A stretch of DNA of 64,000 nt from Macrothele yani (Eukaryota; Arthropoda; Arachnida; Araneae; Macrothelidae), in contig CM077013.1 of the NCBI GenBank assembly GCA_039090855.1, forward strand, positions 142,993,240-143,057,239. Reading direction: 5' to 3'. The notes under the pieces are model-generated. The model saw only the letters and a list, made by a program, of their open reading frames with translations, was not told where the DNA came from and searched no databases. This document shows, piece after piece, positions 32,537 to 42,089 of this stretch. A program made the translations under genes and the position numbers. Every line of letters begins with the position of its first letter. Position 1 is the first letter of the stretch.

Positions 32537-32741
32537 GTCTAAGCGACGGCTTCTGATCACTCGTTCGAGATCGGTACAGGTTTCAATCCAAGTGAGGCAT
32601 GGATGTTGTGTTTGTCTAATGGCACTAGTTCTCTCCCTTCCCTGGAACCAGTGGCCCTAAATTAGGGACGGGCAACTGCTTATAGCCCACTGAATTGCTC
32701 ACGGTGGTCGTTAAACTTCCAATCAAAAAAAAAAAAAAAAA

Positions 32742-33031
32742 TTCAAGCAGACAATGCTCCAAAGCCGCTATTTTGATTCTTTTGGTTTTCAAAATTTTGT
32801 AGGTATCCGGACTTTAAGACCTGTCAGCATACCAATTTTCAGATCTCTAGGTTATTTAGAAGTGGTCGAAAAATTCGCGAAAAAATTCAAGCAGGCAGGA
32901 TTCAGAGCCGTGTTCCAAAGCCGCTATTTTGATTTTTTTGGCTTTCGGACTTTTCTAGGTAGCAGACGATAAGACCTATCAGCATACCAATTTTCAGATC
33001 TCCAGGTCATTTAGAAGTGGTCGAATAATTT
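32742..33031 (+). repeat. Repeat R3, right part, two units
   Basis: Two units of about 130-145 bp, starting near 32745 and 32885, share AAGCCGCTATTTTGATT, AGACCTGTCAGCATACC and TTTAGAAGTGGTCGAA with the block at 29.6-29.8 kb. The last runs into GCGGACGGACACACTCGC, a short GGACGGACA tract. Confidence 0.8.
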
Positions 33032-34290
33032 GCGGACGGACACACTCGCATTTTCCGATTCCCCCACTTTGCTTTATAGATTCGCAAATCTGCCTGTTTC
33101 AGACGTATTCCTTTACAGCTCATTGTAGCATGAATGTTTTGCACAAACAATGCTTTTCTGCAACTTTAATAAAGTATGACGGCCATCTTGTTTGTCCAAA
33201 TTACTTATCGCGTAGGAAGACAAATCAGACACTATTTGTTCTACCACTTAAAGATATTCTTAGTACGAAAAATGAGCAGAAAATTGCCACGAGTTATATA
33301 ATTTTTGGATTATATTTCAGTAGCCATTTGGTTGTATATTAAAATTATTTTGTTAATCTCTTTGCCATCTTTTCTTTTTTATCCATTCTCAAGATTTAAA
33401 CATGTTGAAGAGGGATTCATTATTTCGTTTTCCCAATGCTTCCGTTCACAAATAACAGAAGGATAAAAAAATGAAAAAGAAGAGGGCAAACGAGGCTACG
33501 TATTAGGAGCGTTCAATAAGAAAGTGCCTCGAGACCAACTTGAAAAATACAATACACATTTTTGTCAAAACTATTACCGATAGATTACAAAATAACAAGC
33601 GAAGCGAGGGAAAACATTTATTCTTTTGGACATTAAATGATCACGCGTGCCCTCCGGCACACAAGGGACGACAGAAAAGTTGACAAAACCGAGAAAAATT
33701 TCGCCCCAAAGTGTCGAGAAAATTGTAGACGGTCATTATTTCCCTTCGCCACTTCTTCTTCTTGTAACGTGGCGACAGTGTTGCCACAGCGGCGCTAATA
33801 AGTTGCGACCATGCGTGGAGGCTTACCCTGTTCGGAACGACTGAGCGGTCCGAGGGAAATAGCGAACAGCCAACGATGGCTGCGACACAGGACGAGGATG
33901 GGGTTTATTAAAGTTGTCACTGCTCGTTAGAGAACGCCTAAAGGAGGATTTTAATAAGCGAAGCATAACAACTCGGTGGAGTGATTTATACGAATCTTAT
34001 GTTGCTAAAATGCGTGTATGAGTCAGTGTTTCGGCTTCCTAATTGAGATTAGAATAGACTGGCTGATGAGGGAATAGGTTGGGGCCTTTGCGCGTCCATG
34101 TTTATCATGCCGTAATTACAGAAAGAATAGATTAATGCTAAGAAAGAAATTTAAAGCGAAGGAAGTTTAAACAAACCTTGTCAACCGTGCAATAATTCGT
34201 CCTTTGCTTGTACTGACTTCCTTTACACACATGCGCAATTTTCCTTTGTTCCTAAAATTTATCCTTCTGCTTTGTGAATGCAATTTTAGA
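33032..34290. other. Intergenic sequence, nothing recognised
   Basis: No supported gene is found. Near 33508 AGCGTTCAATAAGAAAGTG resembles a mariner terminus, but nothing that follows reads as a transposase. I leave it unassigned. Confidence 0.4.
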
Positions 34291-35545
34291 ATTTTTATTT
34301 CCTTTTTTTATTTAGAAGGCATGAATAAGTTTAATTTTGTTTTCCAAGACAGAACCTTTAAAAAGAATTATTCTAAACAGAATTTATTGCAATCCTATGA
34401 TGGCCGCCCCCGGTGGATCAGTGGTCTAAGCGATGGCCTCTGCTCATTCGTCCGAGACGAGTCCGGGTTCGAATCCCGGTGAGGCATGGATGTTGTTTGT
34501 CTTACGGCGCTGGCTCTCTCCCTTCCCTGGAACCAGTGACCCTAAATTAGGGACGGGCGACTGCTTATAGCCCATTGAGTTGCTCACGGTGGTCGTTAAA
34601 CCTCCAATCAAAAAAAAAAAAAAAAAAGAAGCCAATTTTTTCCTTTTTCTTTGGAAGGTATGAATGAGTTTAACTTATTTACTAAAACATTTTACCTTCA
34701 AAAAGAATTATTCTAAAGAGAATTTACTGCAATCCTATGATGATTCGCAAAGTTTCAAAATCTTGGATCGTGTTTTCAATTAAACCAATTTTCCGTTTTA
34801 CTTTGGAAAGCATGAATGAGTTTAATTTTTTCACTAAGACATTTTACCTTCAAAAATAATTATTCTAAAGAGATTTTATTGCTATGATGATTCGCTGAAT
34901 TTCAAAATCTTGGATCTCGTTTTCAATGAAAGCAATTTTTTCCTTTTTCTTTGGAAGGCATGAATGAGTTTAACTTTTTCACTAAGATATTTTATCTTCA
35001 AAAAGAACTATTCTAAAGGGAATTTACTGCAATCCTATGATGATTCGCAAAGTTTCAAAATCTTGGATCGTGTTTTCAATTAAACCAATTTTCCGTTTTA
35101 CTTTGGAAAGCATGAATGAGTTTAATTTTTTCACTAAGACATTTTACCTTCAAAAATAATTATTCTAAAGAGAATTTATTGCTATGACGATTCGCTGAAT
35201 TTCAAAATCTTGGATCTCGTTTTCAATGAAACCAATATTTCCTTTTTCTTTGGAAGGCATGAATGAGTTTAATTTTTTCACTAAGACATTTTATCTTCAG
35301 AAAGAATTATCCTAAAGATAATTTATTGCAATCCTATGATGATACGCTAAATTTCAAAATATTGTATTGTTTTTTCAATGAAACCAATTTTTTTGAAAGG
35401 GAGGATAACGCACTTTTTTTAAGCGAAAAATGTTATTTTTTTATTCACTTCCTTTCTTTTCTGAAATAAAATGTTCTATTAATTTTAACTCCCCCCCCCC
35501 TCAGATTTTTCATTTTCAAAAGAAAAGCTAATTCTAAAGAGGTCT
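34291..35545 (+). repeat. 150-bp tandem array with dimeric higher-order structure
   Basis: The unit contains (A/G)GCATGAATGAGTTTAA, ACATTTTA(C/T)CTTCAAAAA and TTGCAATCCTATGATG. It recurs near 34321, 34662, 34812, 34960, 35112 and 35259. Units alternate between a CCTTTTTCTTTGGAAGG and a CCGTTTTACTTTGGAAAG version, so the higher-order period is about 299 bp. The array decays after about 35350. A SINE-A sits between the first and second units. Confidence 0.88.
34403..34627 (+). mobile_element. SINE-A, full length, inside the 150-bp array
   Basis: A complete copy runs from GCCGCCCCCGGTGG to poly-A, with the B box GGTTCGAATCC intact. It interrupts the array after CAATCCTATGATGG. Confidence 0.9.
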
Positions 35546-35663
35546 ATGATGTTTACAGTGAGATACGGAAATTCGGGAGCGAAGTAGATAATACGTCAGA
35601 GCTGCCGACGGGAGGTGTTTTAGTTCAGTAATTGCGTAAGGCGTGTGCAGGTGGCAGTTCATA

Positions 35664-35935
35664 ATGGCGCGTCAACTGGATTCTTACTCCAAATTGGAAG
35701 TGCGAGGAACCATTCGATTTTTGTGGGCTAAGCGCCTAAATTGCACTGACATCCATCGTGAAATTTGTGCTGTATACGGGGAAAACGCCATGTCTCGCCA
35801 GCCCATTGTAAAGTGGTGCCAACAATTTGAAATGGATTGCACAAATATGACGGACGAATACCGCGAAAGCTGACCATCAATATCCAACAATCCGGAGCAT
35901 GTTGACGACATGATACGGGATAATAGGGGTATCGA
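35664..35935 (+). pseudogene. mariner transposase N-terminal fragment
   Basis: An open frame from MARQLDSYSKLEVRG continues with TIRFLWAKRLNCTDIHREIC, VYGENAMSRQPIVKWCQQF and TDEYRES, ending in a stop at 35871. This is the first helix-turn-helix region of a mariner transposase, in which the stop replaces the arginine of the GRPS linker. Remnants (PSISNNPEHVDDMIRD) continue to about 35930. The catalytic domain is missing. Confidence 0.85.
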
Positions 35936-36052
35936 AATCAAGGAAACTAGACAAAACCCGTCAAAATCGACACTTATTATTATTTTTTTTAAATATATAT
36001 GAGACAATAAATGTGAACTTTATTTGATTGACAAATTCATTCAACCACTTGC

Positions 36053-36300
36053 CCAGGTTCGCGATTTTTTTACTTTTTTGACTGAAGGTTTAACGACCAC
36101 CCTGAGCAACTCAATGGGCTATAAGCAGTCGCCCGTCCCTAATGTAGGGTTACTGGTTCCAGGGAAGGGAGAGAGAGCTAGTGCTTTAAGACAAACACAA
36201 CATCCATGTCTCACCGGGATTCGATTCCAGACCCTTTACTAACGAATCATCATTAGCCAGCGCTTAAACCACTGCGCCACCGGGGCGGCCAGGTTCGTGA
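36053..36300 (-). mobile_element. SINE-A with 12-13-bp target duplication
   Basis: A full-length reverse copy is flanked by CCAGGTTCGCGAT (36053-36065) and CCAGGTTCGTGAT (36289-36301). The tail end reads GACTGAAGGTTTAACG where most copies have GATTGGAGG. The same variant is seen in the fragment at 36602-36664. Confidence 0.88.
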
Positions 36301-36302
36301 TG

Positions 36303-36480
36303 AGCATCACGACTGCACCCTTTTTCTTTCTGTCGTAGAATGTGAGTCGGAAGTCCACTCATCTTGAACGTGTGCAAAAATTCAACTGGATAGCGCACTC
36401 TTTCCCTCTCATCTTCAGTCACAACTGTGTTTGCAAATGTTGTTGGCATGAGATTCGCGTTGCGAATATTCTTCACCCGT
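36303..36480 (-). pseudogene. Helitron helicase scrap (probable)
   Basis: On minus the sequence encodes FANTVVTEDERERVRYPVEF followed by LHTFKMSGLPTHILRQKEKG. This resembles the helicase C-terminal region of Helitron Rep/helicase proteins, where YP.EFLN.L.PSG.PPH.L.LK is conserved. Only about 60 codons remain, and the core ATPase motifs are absent, so the call rests on this single segment. Confidence 0.55.
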
Positions 36481-36517
36481 CGGAATCGATTGTTAGGTTT
36501 TTTTTTGAAAAGAATAA

Positions 36518-36664
36518 ACTCATATGAAACAACAAACGTAAACTTTATTTGATTGGCAAATTCATTCAACCACTTCAGTAAAGACAATAGTCCAGGTTCG
36601 TGATTTTTTTTTACTGAAGGTTTAATGACCACCGTGAGCAACTCAATGGCCTATAAGCAGTCGA
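36518..36664. repeat. Second copy of a repeat-plus-SINE junction
   Basis: 36518-36610 repeats 35993-36066 (AACTTTATTTGATTG, CAAATTCATTCAACCACTT, CCAGGTTCGTGAT). It is followed by a reverse SINE-A tail (36602-36664) joined at the same base as in the first copy. The SINE part stops at AAGCAGTCG. A segmental duplication after SINE insertion explains this best. Confidence 0.7.
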
Positions 36665-36887
36665 CTAGCAATGGTCAACGTAATGTTTATTTACATCTTT
36701 ACATAATGGGAAACGTCTTACCTACGTGAACAAACTAGATCGAATGAATATTAAATTGTATATATACATCACACAGTCCAACGGCATAACGCAAGCAGGT
36801 CTTTGACAGTATTCGCTTTTCCGATGAGGAGAACTTTAATACGAATGCCTGCTAGCGTTGCTTTGCGCAACAGTTCGCACAGAAAAA

Positions 36888-37005
36888 GGGCCGTCCATAA
36901 AGTGCGTCCGTGGTTTTTTACAAGTTTTAAGACTCACCCCCCCTTCCCAATGTCACATTTTGTCCGATTGTCGACCCCCCCCTAAAAAGTACGTCCTAAT
37001 TCTCG
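36888..37005. mobile_element. Short palindromic MITE, copy 1
   Basis: It begins GGGCCGTCCATAAAGTGCG and has C-rich tracts around TGTCACATTTTGTCCG. It ends with AAAAAGTACGTCC, which is the inverted start, though its last dozen bases are lost. A related copy is at 37487-37599. No coding capacity. Confidence 0.6.
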
Positions 37006-37486
37006 CAACCCAGTTTATTTTTGACGACTGCTTTTAGAAGTCCGTTGAGAAACAGGAAAGAAAACATGTAATTATTTCAAAGGAATCTTCCATACATTTT
37101 TGCTTCAGAAAATATTTATTATTTAGGCATTGATTTATTTCCAAATGCTACCCGGAACTTTATCATTCTGAAATTAAGATCTCCTAATGAACGCACGGAT
37201 TCAAGGCTGCAACACTCCCGATTATACCATCTACCAAACACGATAGATTTGGTAGTACAAATACGAGAACTTAATATTAAAATTCTGAAAGAAAAAAAAA
37301 AAATTCAAGTTTTCAGATATTATCTGACTTACCATCCTTGTCACATTTACGCCAAAAATCGGATTGTCATCTTCAAAATTTGTATTAAAATTCAGATTTA
37401 ACTAAATATAATCAGAAATCTGAAATATTTCATATACCTTTGTTTAACTCTTAAAAGAAGAAATACCATCCACAATATTTTTGCCG
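37006..37486. other. AT-rich spacer between two MITE copies
   Basis: No gene or repeat is recognised. Confidence 0.4.
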
Positions 37487-37599
37487 CTGGACGTCCGAAT
37501 TACTAAACCTCCCCCTTCCCCTCCCCCATGTCACATTTGGTCCGGTTGTCAGGACCCCCCTCCCCCTGTAATCTCGGACGTACTTTATGGACCGCCCCC
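37487..37599. mobile_element. Short palindromic MITE, copy 2
   Basis: The right end, ACGTACTTTATGGACCGCCCC, is the reverse complement of the GGGGCGGTCCATAAAG terminus. The centre has TGTCACATTTGGTCCGG flanked by C-rich tracts, as in copy 1. The left terminus is degenerate. Confidence 0.6.
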
Positions 37600-37869
37600 A
37601 AAAGAAAACTTCGGACTTTGGACTATCTCAGTCCCTTCATGCCGCCGCCTTCAACAGCGCGTGAGTCAACTGCACGCTTCTCCCATAGACTTTACATGGG
37701 AACTTGGCCGCCCCACAACGCCCGAACTGTTGCTCCAATCTCATTTTTCTCTTCGACTGACGCATCTAGATGGTAAGACCTTTATTTTGATACGTCAACC
37801 ATTTCTTCACGTTCAGCCGTTCTCTAAGAACTCACAGTAAAAAAACTTATAGAATTAATATATAGATTG

Positions 37870-38100
37870 CGAGTACGTTAGACATTTCCTACGGGACTGT
37901 GCATTCTATCATTCACGAGCAGCTGCTATTTCGGAAATTGAAACCAGTTAAGGAACTGCTGCTGTCCTTAACTGGTTACACCAAACTGGAGGAGGCTTTT
38001 TCTGTACAGGTATGCAAAAGTTAATCACACGTTCCGATAAAATGTTTATAGTGCTTAGACGACTATGTCGAAAAATGAATAAATGTTGTACCTTTAAAAC
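37870..38100 (+). mobile_element. mariner remnant with large internal deletion
   Basis: LDISYGTVHSIIHEQLLFRK (37875-37940) matches a mariner DNA-binding segment. KCL, stop, CLDDYVEK followed by a stop (about 38040-38073) matches the typical C-terminus. Between them lies only a perfect hairpin, AACCAGTTAAGGA / TCCTTAACTGGTT (37942-37954 and 37965-37977), and a short stretch. The catalytic region is missing. Confidence 0.6.
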
Positions 38101-38122
38101 AACATACATCCCCTCAGTCTAC

Positions 38123-38937
38123 GGTGGTCATAAAAAAGTTCTGGACACTGTCTGTTTTTGAGAAAAGTGTGAAGTAACCGGGAAAACTTACCTTATCGCT
38201 GTTCAGTGTACTCCCCTCTGCCGCTAATAACAGCTTGCCAGCGGTGAAGAAGGCCTGAATTTCCCTCTATTACGCCATCTTTGTTCAGCTGCCGTACTAC
38301 TCGGGTCACATCCAATGACAGTTCGTCCAGCGATTCGTTGCGGATGCCACGGAGCCGATTTTTTAACTTTGGGGAAAGATCACAGTCGGGTGGATTGAGA
38401 TCAGTGCTGTATGGTGGTGGATGGGATAAAATTTCCCAGCCATAGTTAGACAAAAATCCCCGTACCGACGCTGTACCATGGCACGATGCATTGTCATGCC
38501 GCAAGATCGCTCCCGCTTCTAACGAGTTGGGATGATTTTGGCGAATTTTCGATCTCAACTTTGTCCTCAGAAAAAAATTGTGCTTCGATCAAGAGTTCCT
38601 TCCCTACAAACTTCTTGCAAGGCAGAGTGGATCTGTGTTGGAATTTTTCCCTGCAGAGTTTCGGTTTTCACGCACGAGCGCCTATCTAACGCTATGTCTC
38701 GACCTGGGGAGCTGCATGCTTCATTTGCAAACCCTCCCACATCCACACAACAAACGAGAGCGCGTCGTTCTGACACCACTGCGTTGCTGAGAGTCTGACC
38801 TTGACATGACGTAATCATTTCCCCCGACTGCATCATCCGCTTCCGTTTTAGATTAGTGTGCAGAATTTTTGTCATGATCCTCGTATCTCTTTATCTGTTT
38901 TTTTACTCAACAGTGTAACTAACTTTTTGATCCTCCC
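38123..38937 (-). pseudogene. mariner element with internal deletion
   Basis: The termini GGTGGTCATAAAAAAGTT (38123) and, from the right, GGAGGATCAAAAAGTT (ends about 38937) resemble each other. On minus, the N-terminal TLQGKIPTQIHSALQEVC and TLDRSTIFF are joined to the catalytic second half, beginning at LRHDNASCHG. The HDNA aspartate and the CDLSPKL aspartate of the third site are present, followed by RQLNKDGVI and a GEYTEQR end. The first catalytic aspartate lies in the deleted part. It could not act on its own. Confidence 0.8.
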
Positions 38938-38959
38938 TCTTACCAAACAAAAGTTCCTG

Positions 38960-39030
38960 TTTTGCTCGTTAAATGTGAGATCTCGCTAAATACGGGTTCC
39001 CTATAAGCGGGGGTTCTACTCTATCATGTT
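38960..39030 (-). mobile_element. pogo/Tigger-like terminus (remnant)
   Basis: Read on minus, AGTAGAACCCCCGCTTATAG followed by GGAACCCGTATTTAGCGAG resembles the terminal repeat of pogo/Tigger elements (CAGT.GAACCCCGCTTATA). It is a weak single-ended match. Confidence 0.4.
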
Positions 39031-39945
39031 CGGAATGTCGTAACAATCAATAAAGTGCTACTACGTCCCTGAAAAAAAAAATATGAAAAACACATCAAAG
39101 CGTCGTTATTTTATAGCATATATACTCCAGAGTTCATTTTATGCAACACTAAAGTTTCTTGTTTCGTTTTATTCAGAAAAGTTCATAACAACGGTATCGC
39201 ACTGGAAAGCCTTTTGTAATTTATGGGTCATATGGTCTGTATTGCTTCTTAACCTTCCTTTTTTTTGCATTAACTTTTAATATAAAAAAATTAAGATCAG
39301 ATGAGGCCTTTATGTTGAAAAGTACTTTTACTGAGATTTTCTTGGTTTCATTTCATTCTATTCGGAAGAAATTCCTCAGAGGAGTATTTAATCTCGGGAA
39401 ATCCCATTTCCGTCTTTTGTATAGAAGAACGCGTTTTCTCATAAATTCTCCTGACATTACTTTTACAGCATATATATCCGTTTTCTCTGCATTTCTTATT
39501 TGTTTAGTTCTACTTTATTCCCTAAGCAGCACTTGATTTCTTCATCAAGTTTCTTATGTTCCACTTCATCTTCGAGCGACAATCTTCTACACCTCTCCCT
39601 TTTAGTTGCCTTCCAGTTTCTGTTTCCGAGGTCAGTACTGAATCGTTTATATTTTCCCTCTTTGGCATTCTTTTAGGGGAGCTGAAATAGCGACACGGAA
39701 TTGCATTTTTACATCGCTGAATTTTTTACCTGCTTCGGTTCACAACGAAACTATAACTGTTTTGCCTTTTTAAAGCGTTCAAAACAATGGTTTTCAAACC
39801 GTCGGCAGAGAGCCCTTGCTTTTCTTCTTTTATTTTGTTGCAGATAGTCCAGATCAGAACTGTTAGGAATTGCACATCTACCCTCAAAACTAAAGCAAAA
39901 TAACTGATTGAAGTGTAAGGTGTGCTAGCATTTCAACCTTCCATG
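39031..39945. other. AT-rich intergenic sequence
   Basis: No gene is recognised. Near 39785 ACAATGGTTTTCAAACCGTC is faintly like the hAT terminus at 29907 but has no partner. Confidence 0.4.
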
Positions 39946-40105
39946 TTTTTTTTTTTTTTTTTTTTTTGATTGAAAGTTTAACGACCACGGTGATCAACTC
40001 AATGAGCTATAAGCAGTTGCCTGTCCTAATTTAAGGTCACTGGTTCCAGGGAACTGAGAGAGCCAGTAACGTTAGACAAATACAGTATCCATGCATAGAA
40101 GGAAA
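39946..40105 (-). mobile_element. SINE-A fragment, 5'-truncated
   Basis: A poly-T run, GATTGAAAGTTTAACGACC and the body blocks continue to the CATGCAT... region at about 40095. The tRNA-like head is absent. Confidence 0.78.
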
Positions 40106-40251
40106 CGGGTCACGGCTCACCGGGTCAACAATTTCTTGCAGGTCAAACGGGTACGGTGAAGGTGTTCCTGATCCAATTTCGACCCGGTTTCATTTCCATT
40201 TTAATTTTGAAAAGAAAAAAATCAAAGAACCCTTTTCAGAGGTCTTTGCAA

Positions 40252-40530
40252 TAATACTTCAGAGCTGCAGAGCATGATTCACGAAATTGCTGAGTAGGGT
40301 AAAGAAATGGAATTAAAAATGAACTTTCACAAGACAAAAATGAAGTACAATGCTCTTAATAGGAATGAAGACTTACCAATTGATGAGGAAAAGCTGGAGA
40401 TAACCATTTTCTACATTTACGTTGGGTAACAGATATCAAGCGAGGGTCACATTGATGAAGAAATTAATCGACGTGTGAAACTTGGTTGGAGAGCTTTTAG
40501 AAGAAACAGTACATTTTTTAAGAGCAATGT
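40252..40530 (+). pseudogene. LINE reverse-transcriptase fragment (RTE-like)
   Basis: ELQSMIHEIAE, a stop, then GKEMELKMNFHKTKMKYN, EEKLEI, FYIYVG, ISSEGHIDEEINRRVKLGW and AFRRNSTFFKSNVPLC match the end of the RT domain of RTE-type non-LTR retrotransposons (GL.MN..KTK, Y.YLG...S..G....EI..RI..GW.AF). Two in-frame stops are present. It passes directly into repeat R1. Confidence 0.82.
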
Positions 40531-40690
40531 ACCATTATGTTTTAATAAAATGCGTCAACTTACATTGGAAAAAAATGCTTTAGTTTTTTCTTCTATTTTT
40601 CATTAAGTTTTATTTTGTTCTACTAGATCTTAAAAAAGGTTCAATTTTTCGTCGGCCCCCACCCCGCAAGAAAATTCTATATACGCCCCT
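40531..40690 (+). repeat. Dispersed repeat R1, copy 2
   Basis: Homologous to 6590-6735. It follows the LINE scrap without a break and ends near ATATACGCCCCTGC. Confidence 0.6.
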
Positions 40691-40735
40691 GCTTCTATTA
40701 CTTAAAATACACTACTGATTGTGAAATTTGCAACA

Positions 40736-41047
40736 GCCCCCCCCCCGGTGGCGCAGTGGTCTAAGCGATGGCTACTGATCATTCGTCCGAAAGGGGCCCG
40801 GGTTCGAATCCCGGTGAGGCATGGATGTTGTGTTTGTCTTACGGCACTGGCTCTCTCCCTTCCCTGAAACCAGTGACCCTAAATTAGGGACGCGACATTC
40901 CTTAAAGCCCTTCGAGTTGCACACTTCATAGTAGTTAAACCCATGGAACCAAAAAAAGGAAGCAAAAGACAGCAAATAAGGGACGGGCGACTGCTTATAG
41001 CCCATTGAGTTGCTCACGGTGGTCGTTAAACCACCAATAAAAAAAAA
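40736..41047 (+). mobile_element. Composite SINE-A with two different tails
   Basis: The normal head and body reach TAAATTAGGGACG. Then comes the alternative tail seen at 19.9-20.1 kb (CTTAAAGCCCTTCGAGTTGC, ACTTCATAGTAG, CCCATGGAACC, CAGCAAATAA). After it the usual tail starts again (GGGACGGGCGACTGC ... GTCGTTAAACC and A-rich end). The two tails are in series. Confidence 0.85.
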
Positions 41048-41966
41048 TAATTCGTACGAGAGGGGTCCGGGGTCGAATCCCGGTGAGGCATGGATGTTGT
41101 GTTTGTCTTACGGCGCTGGCTCTCTCTCTTCCCTGGAACCAATGGCCCTAAATTAGGGACGGGTGACTCCTTATAGCTCAAGCGTTGGCTTATGATAATT
41201 CGTTCGTGAAGGGTCCGGGTTCGAATCCCGGTGAGGCATGGATGTTGTGTTTGTCTTAAGGCGCTGGCTCTCTCCCTTCCCTGGAACCAGTGGCTATAAA
41301 TTAGGGACGGGCGACTGCTTATAGGACTCGCCCGGACCCTTCAAGAACGAATTATAATAAGCGTTGGCTTATGATAATTCGTTCGTGAAGGGTCCGGGCT
41401 CGAATCCCGGTGACGCATGGATGCTGTGTGTGCCTTACGGCGCTGGCTGGCTCTCTCACTTCCCTGGAACTAGTGGCCCTAAATTAAAGACGAGCGACTA
41501 CTTATATCCCAAGCGTTGGCTTATGATAATTCGTTCGAGAAGGGTCTGGGTTCGAAACCCGTTGAGGCATGGATGTTGTGTTAGTCTTACGGCGCCGGTT
41601 CTCTCACTTCCCTGGAATTAGTAGCAGTAACTTATGGACGGGCGAGTGCTTATATAAGTCGCCCGGACCCTTCTCGAATCCCGGTGAGGCATGGATGCTG
41701 TGTTTGCCTTACGGCGCTGGCTCACTCCCTTCCCTGGAACTAGTGGCCCTAAATTAAGGACGGGCGACTACTTATAGCATTGGCTTATGATAATTCGTTC
41801 GTGAAGGGTCTGGGTTCGAATCCCGTGAGGCATGGATGTTGTGTTTGTCTTACGGCGCTGGCTCTCTCCCTTCCCTGGAACCAGTGGCCCTAAATTAGGG
41901 ACGGACGACTGCTTTTAGCTCATTGAGTTGCTCGCGGTAGTCGCTAAACCTCCAATAAAAAAATTT
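41048..41966 (+). repeat. Tandem array of partial SINE-A units
   Basis: About six units of 130-175 bp lie head to tail (starting near 41049, 41180, 41355, 41511, 41660 and 41770). Each starts mid-head (AAGCGTTGGCTTATGATAAT, TTCGTTCG) and stops at ACTGCTTATAGCxCA, so neither the 5' end nor the A tail is repeated. Only the last unit has the full tail. At 41326-41400 two units meet as an inverted repeat with arms of about 34 bp around GTCCGGGC(T/G). Loss of tail and head means that repeated retroposition is unlikely and tandem amplification of the DNA is likely. Confidence 0.9.
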
Positions 41967-42089
41967 CAACACCACGAAAGACTGCAAGTATTTGCTTGAA
42001 ACTTAGAGGATGTTTACAAGTTGGGACATGCAAATGACTAAAATGTCAGTGAAAATGAGCATGCGGTTTCGGAGCAGCGCCCTCTGAAC

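Larger units (their letters stand above)
29885..32741 (+). mobile_element. SINE-A split by a hAT transposon
   Basis: The head begins at about 29885 (GCGTGGCACAGTGG) and runs to GTCTAAGC. After the 2.6-kb hAT it resumes at 32537 (GTCTAAGCGACGG). It continues through a degenerate B box, GGTTTCAATCC, the body and the poly-A at 32725-32741. It lies within repeat R3. Confidence 0.9.

Noticed and set aside
33508..33650. Possible mariner terminus (TTCAATAAGAAAGTG)
   Set aside because: No partner terminus and no transposase sequence nearby.
39785..39815. Possible hAT terminus (CAATGGTTTTCAAACC)
   Set aside because: Too short and diverged, with no second end or target duplication found.
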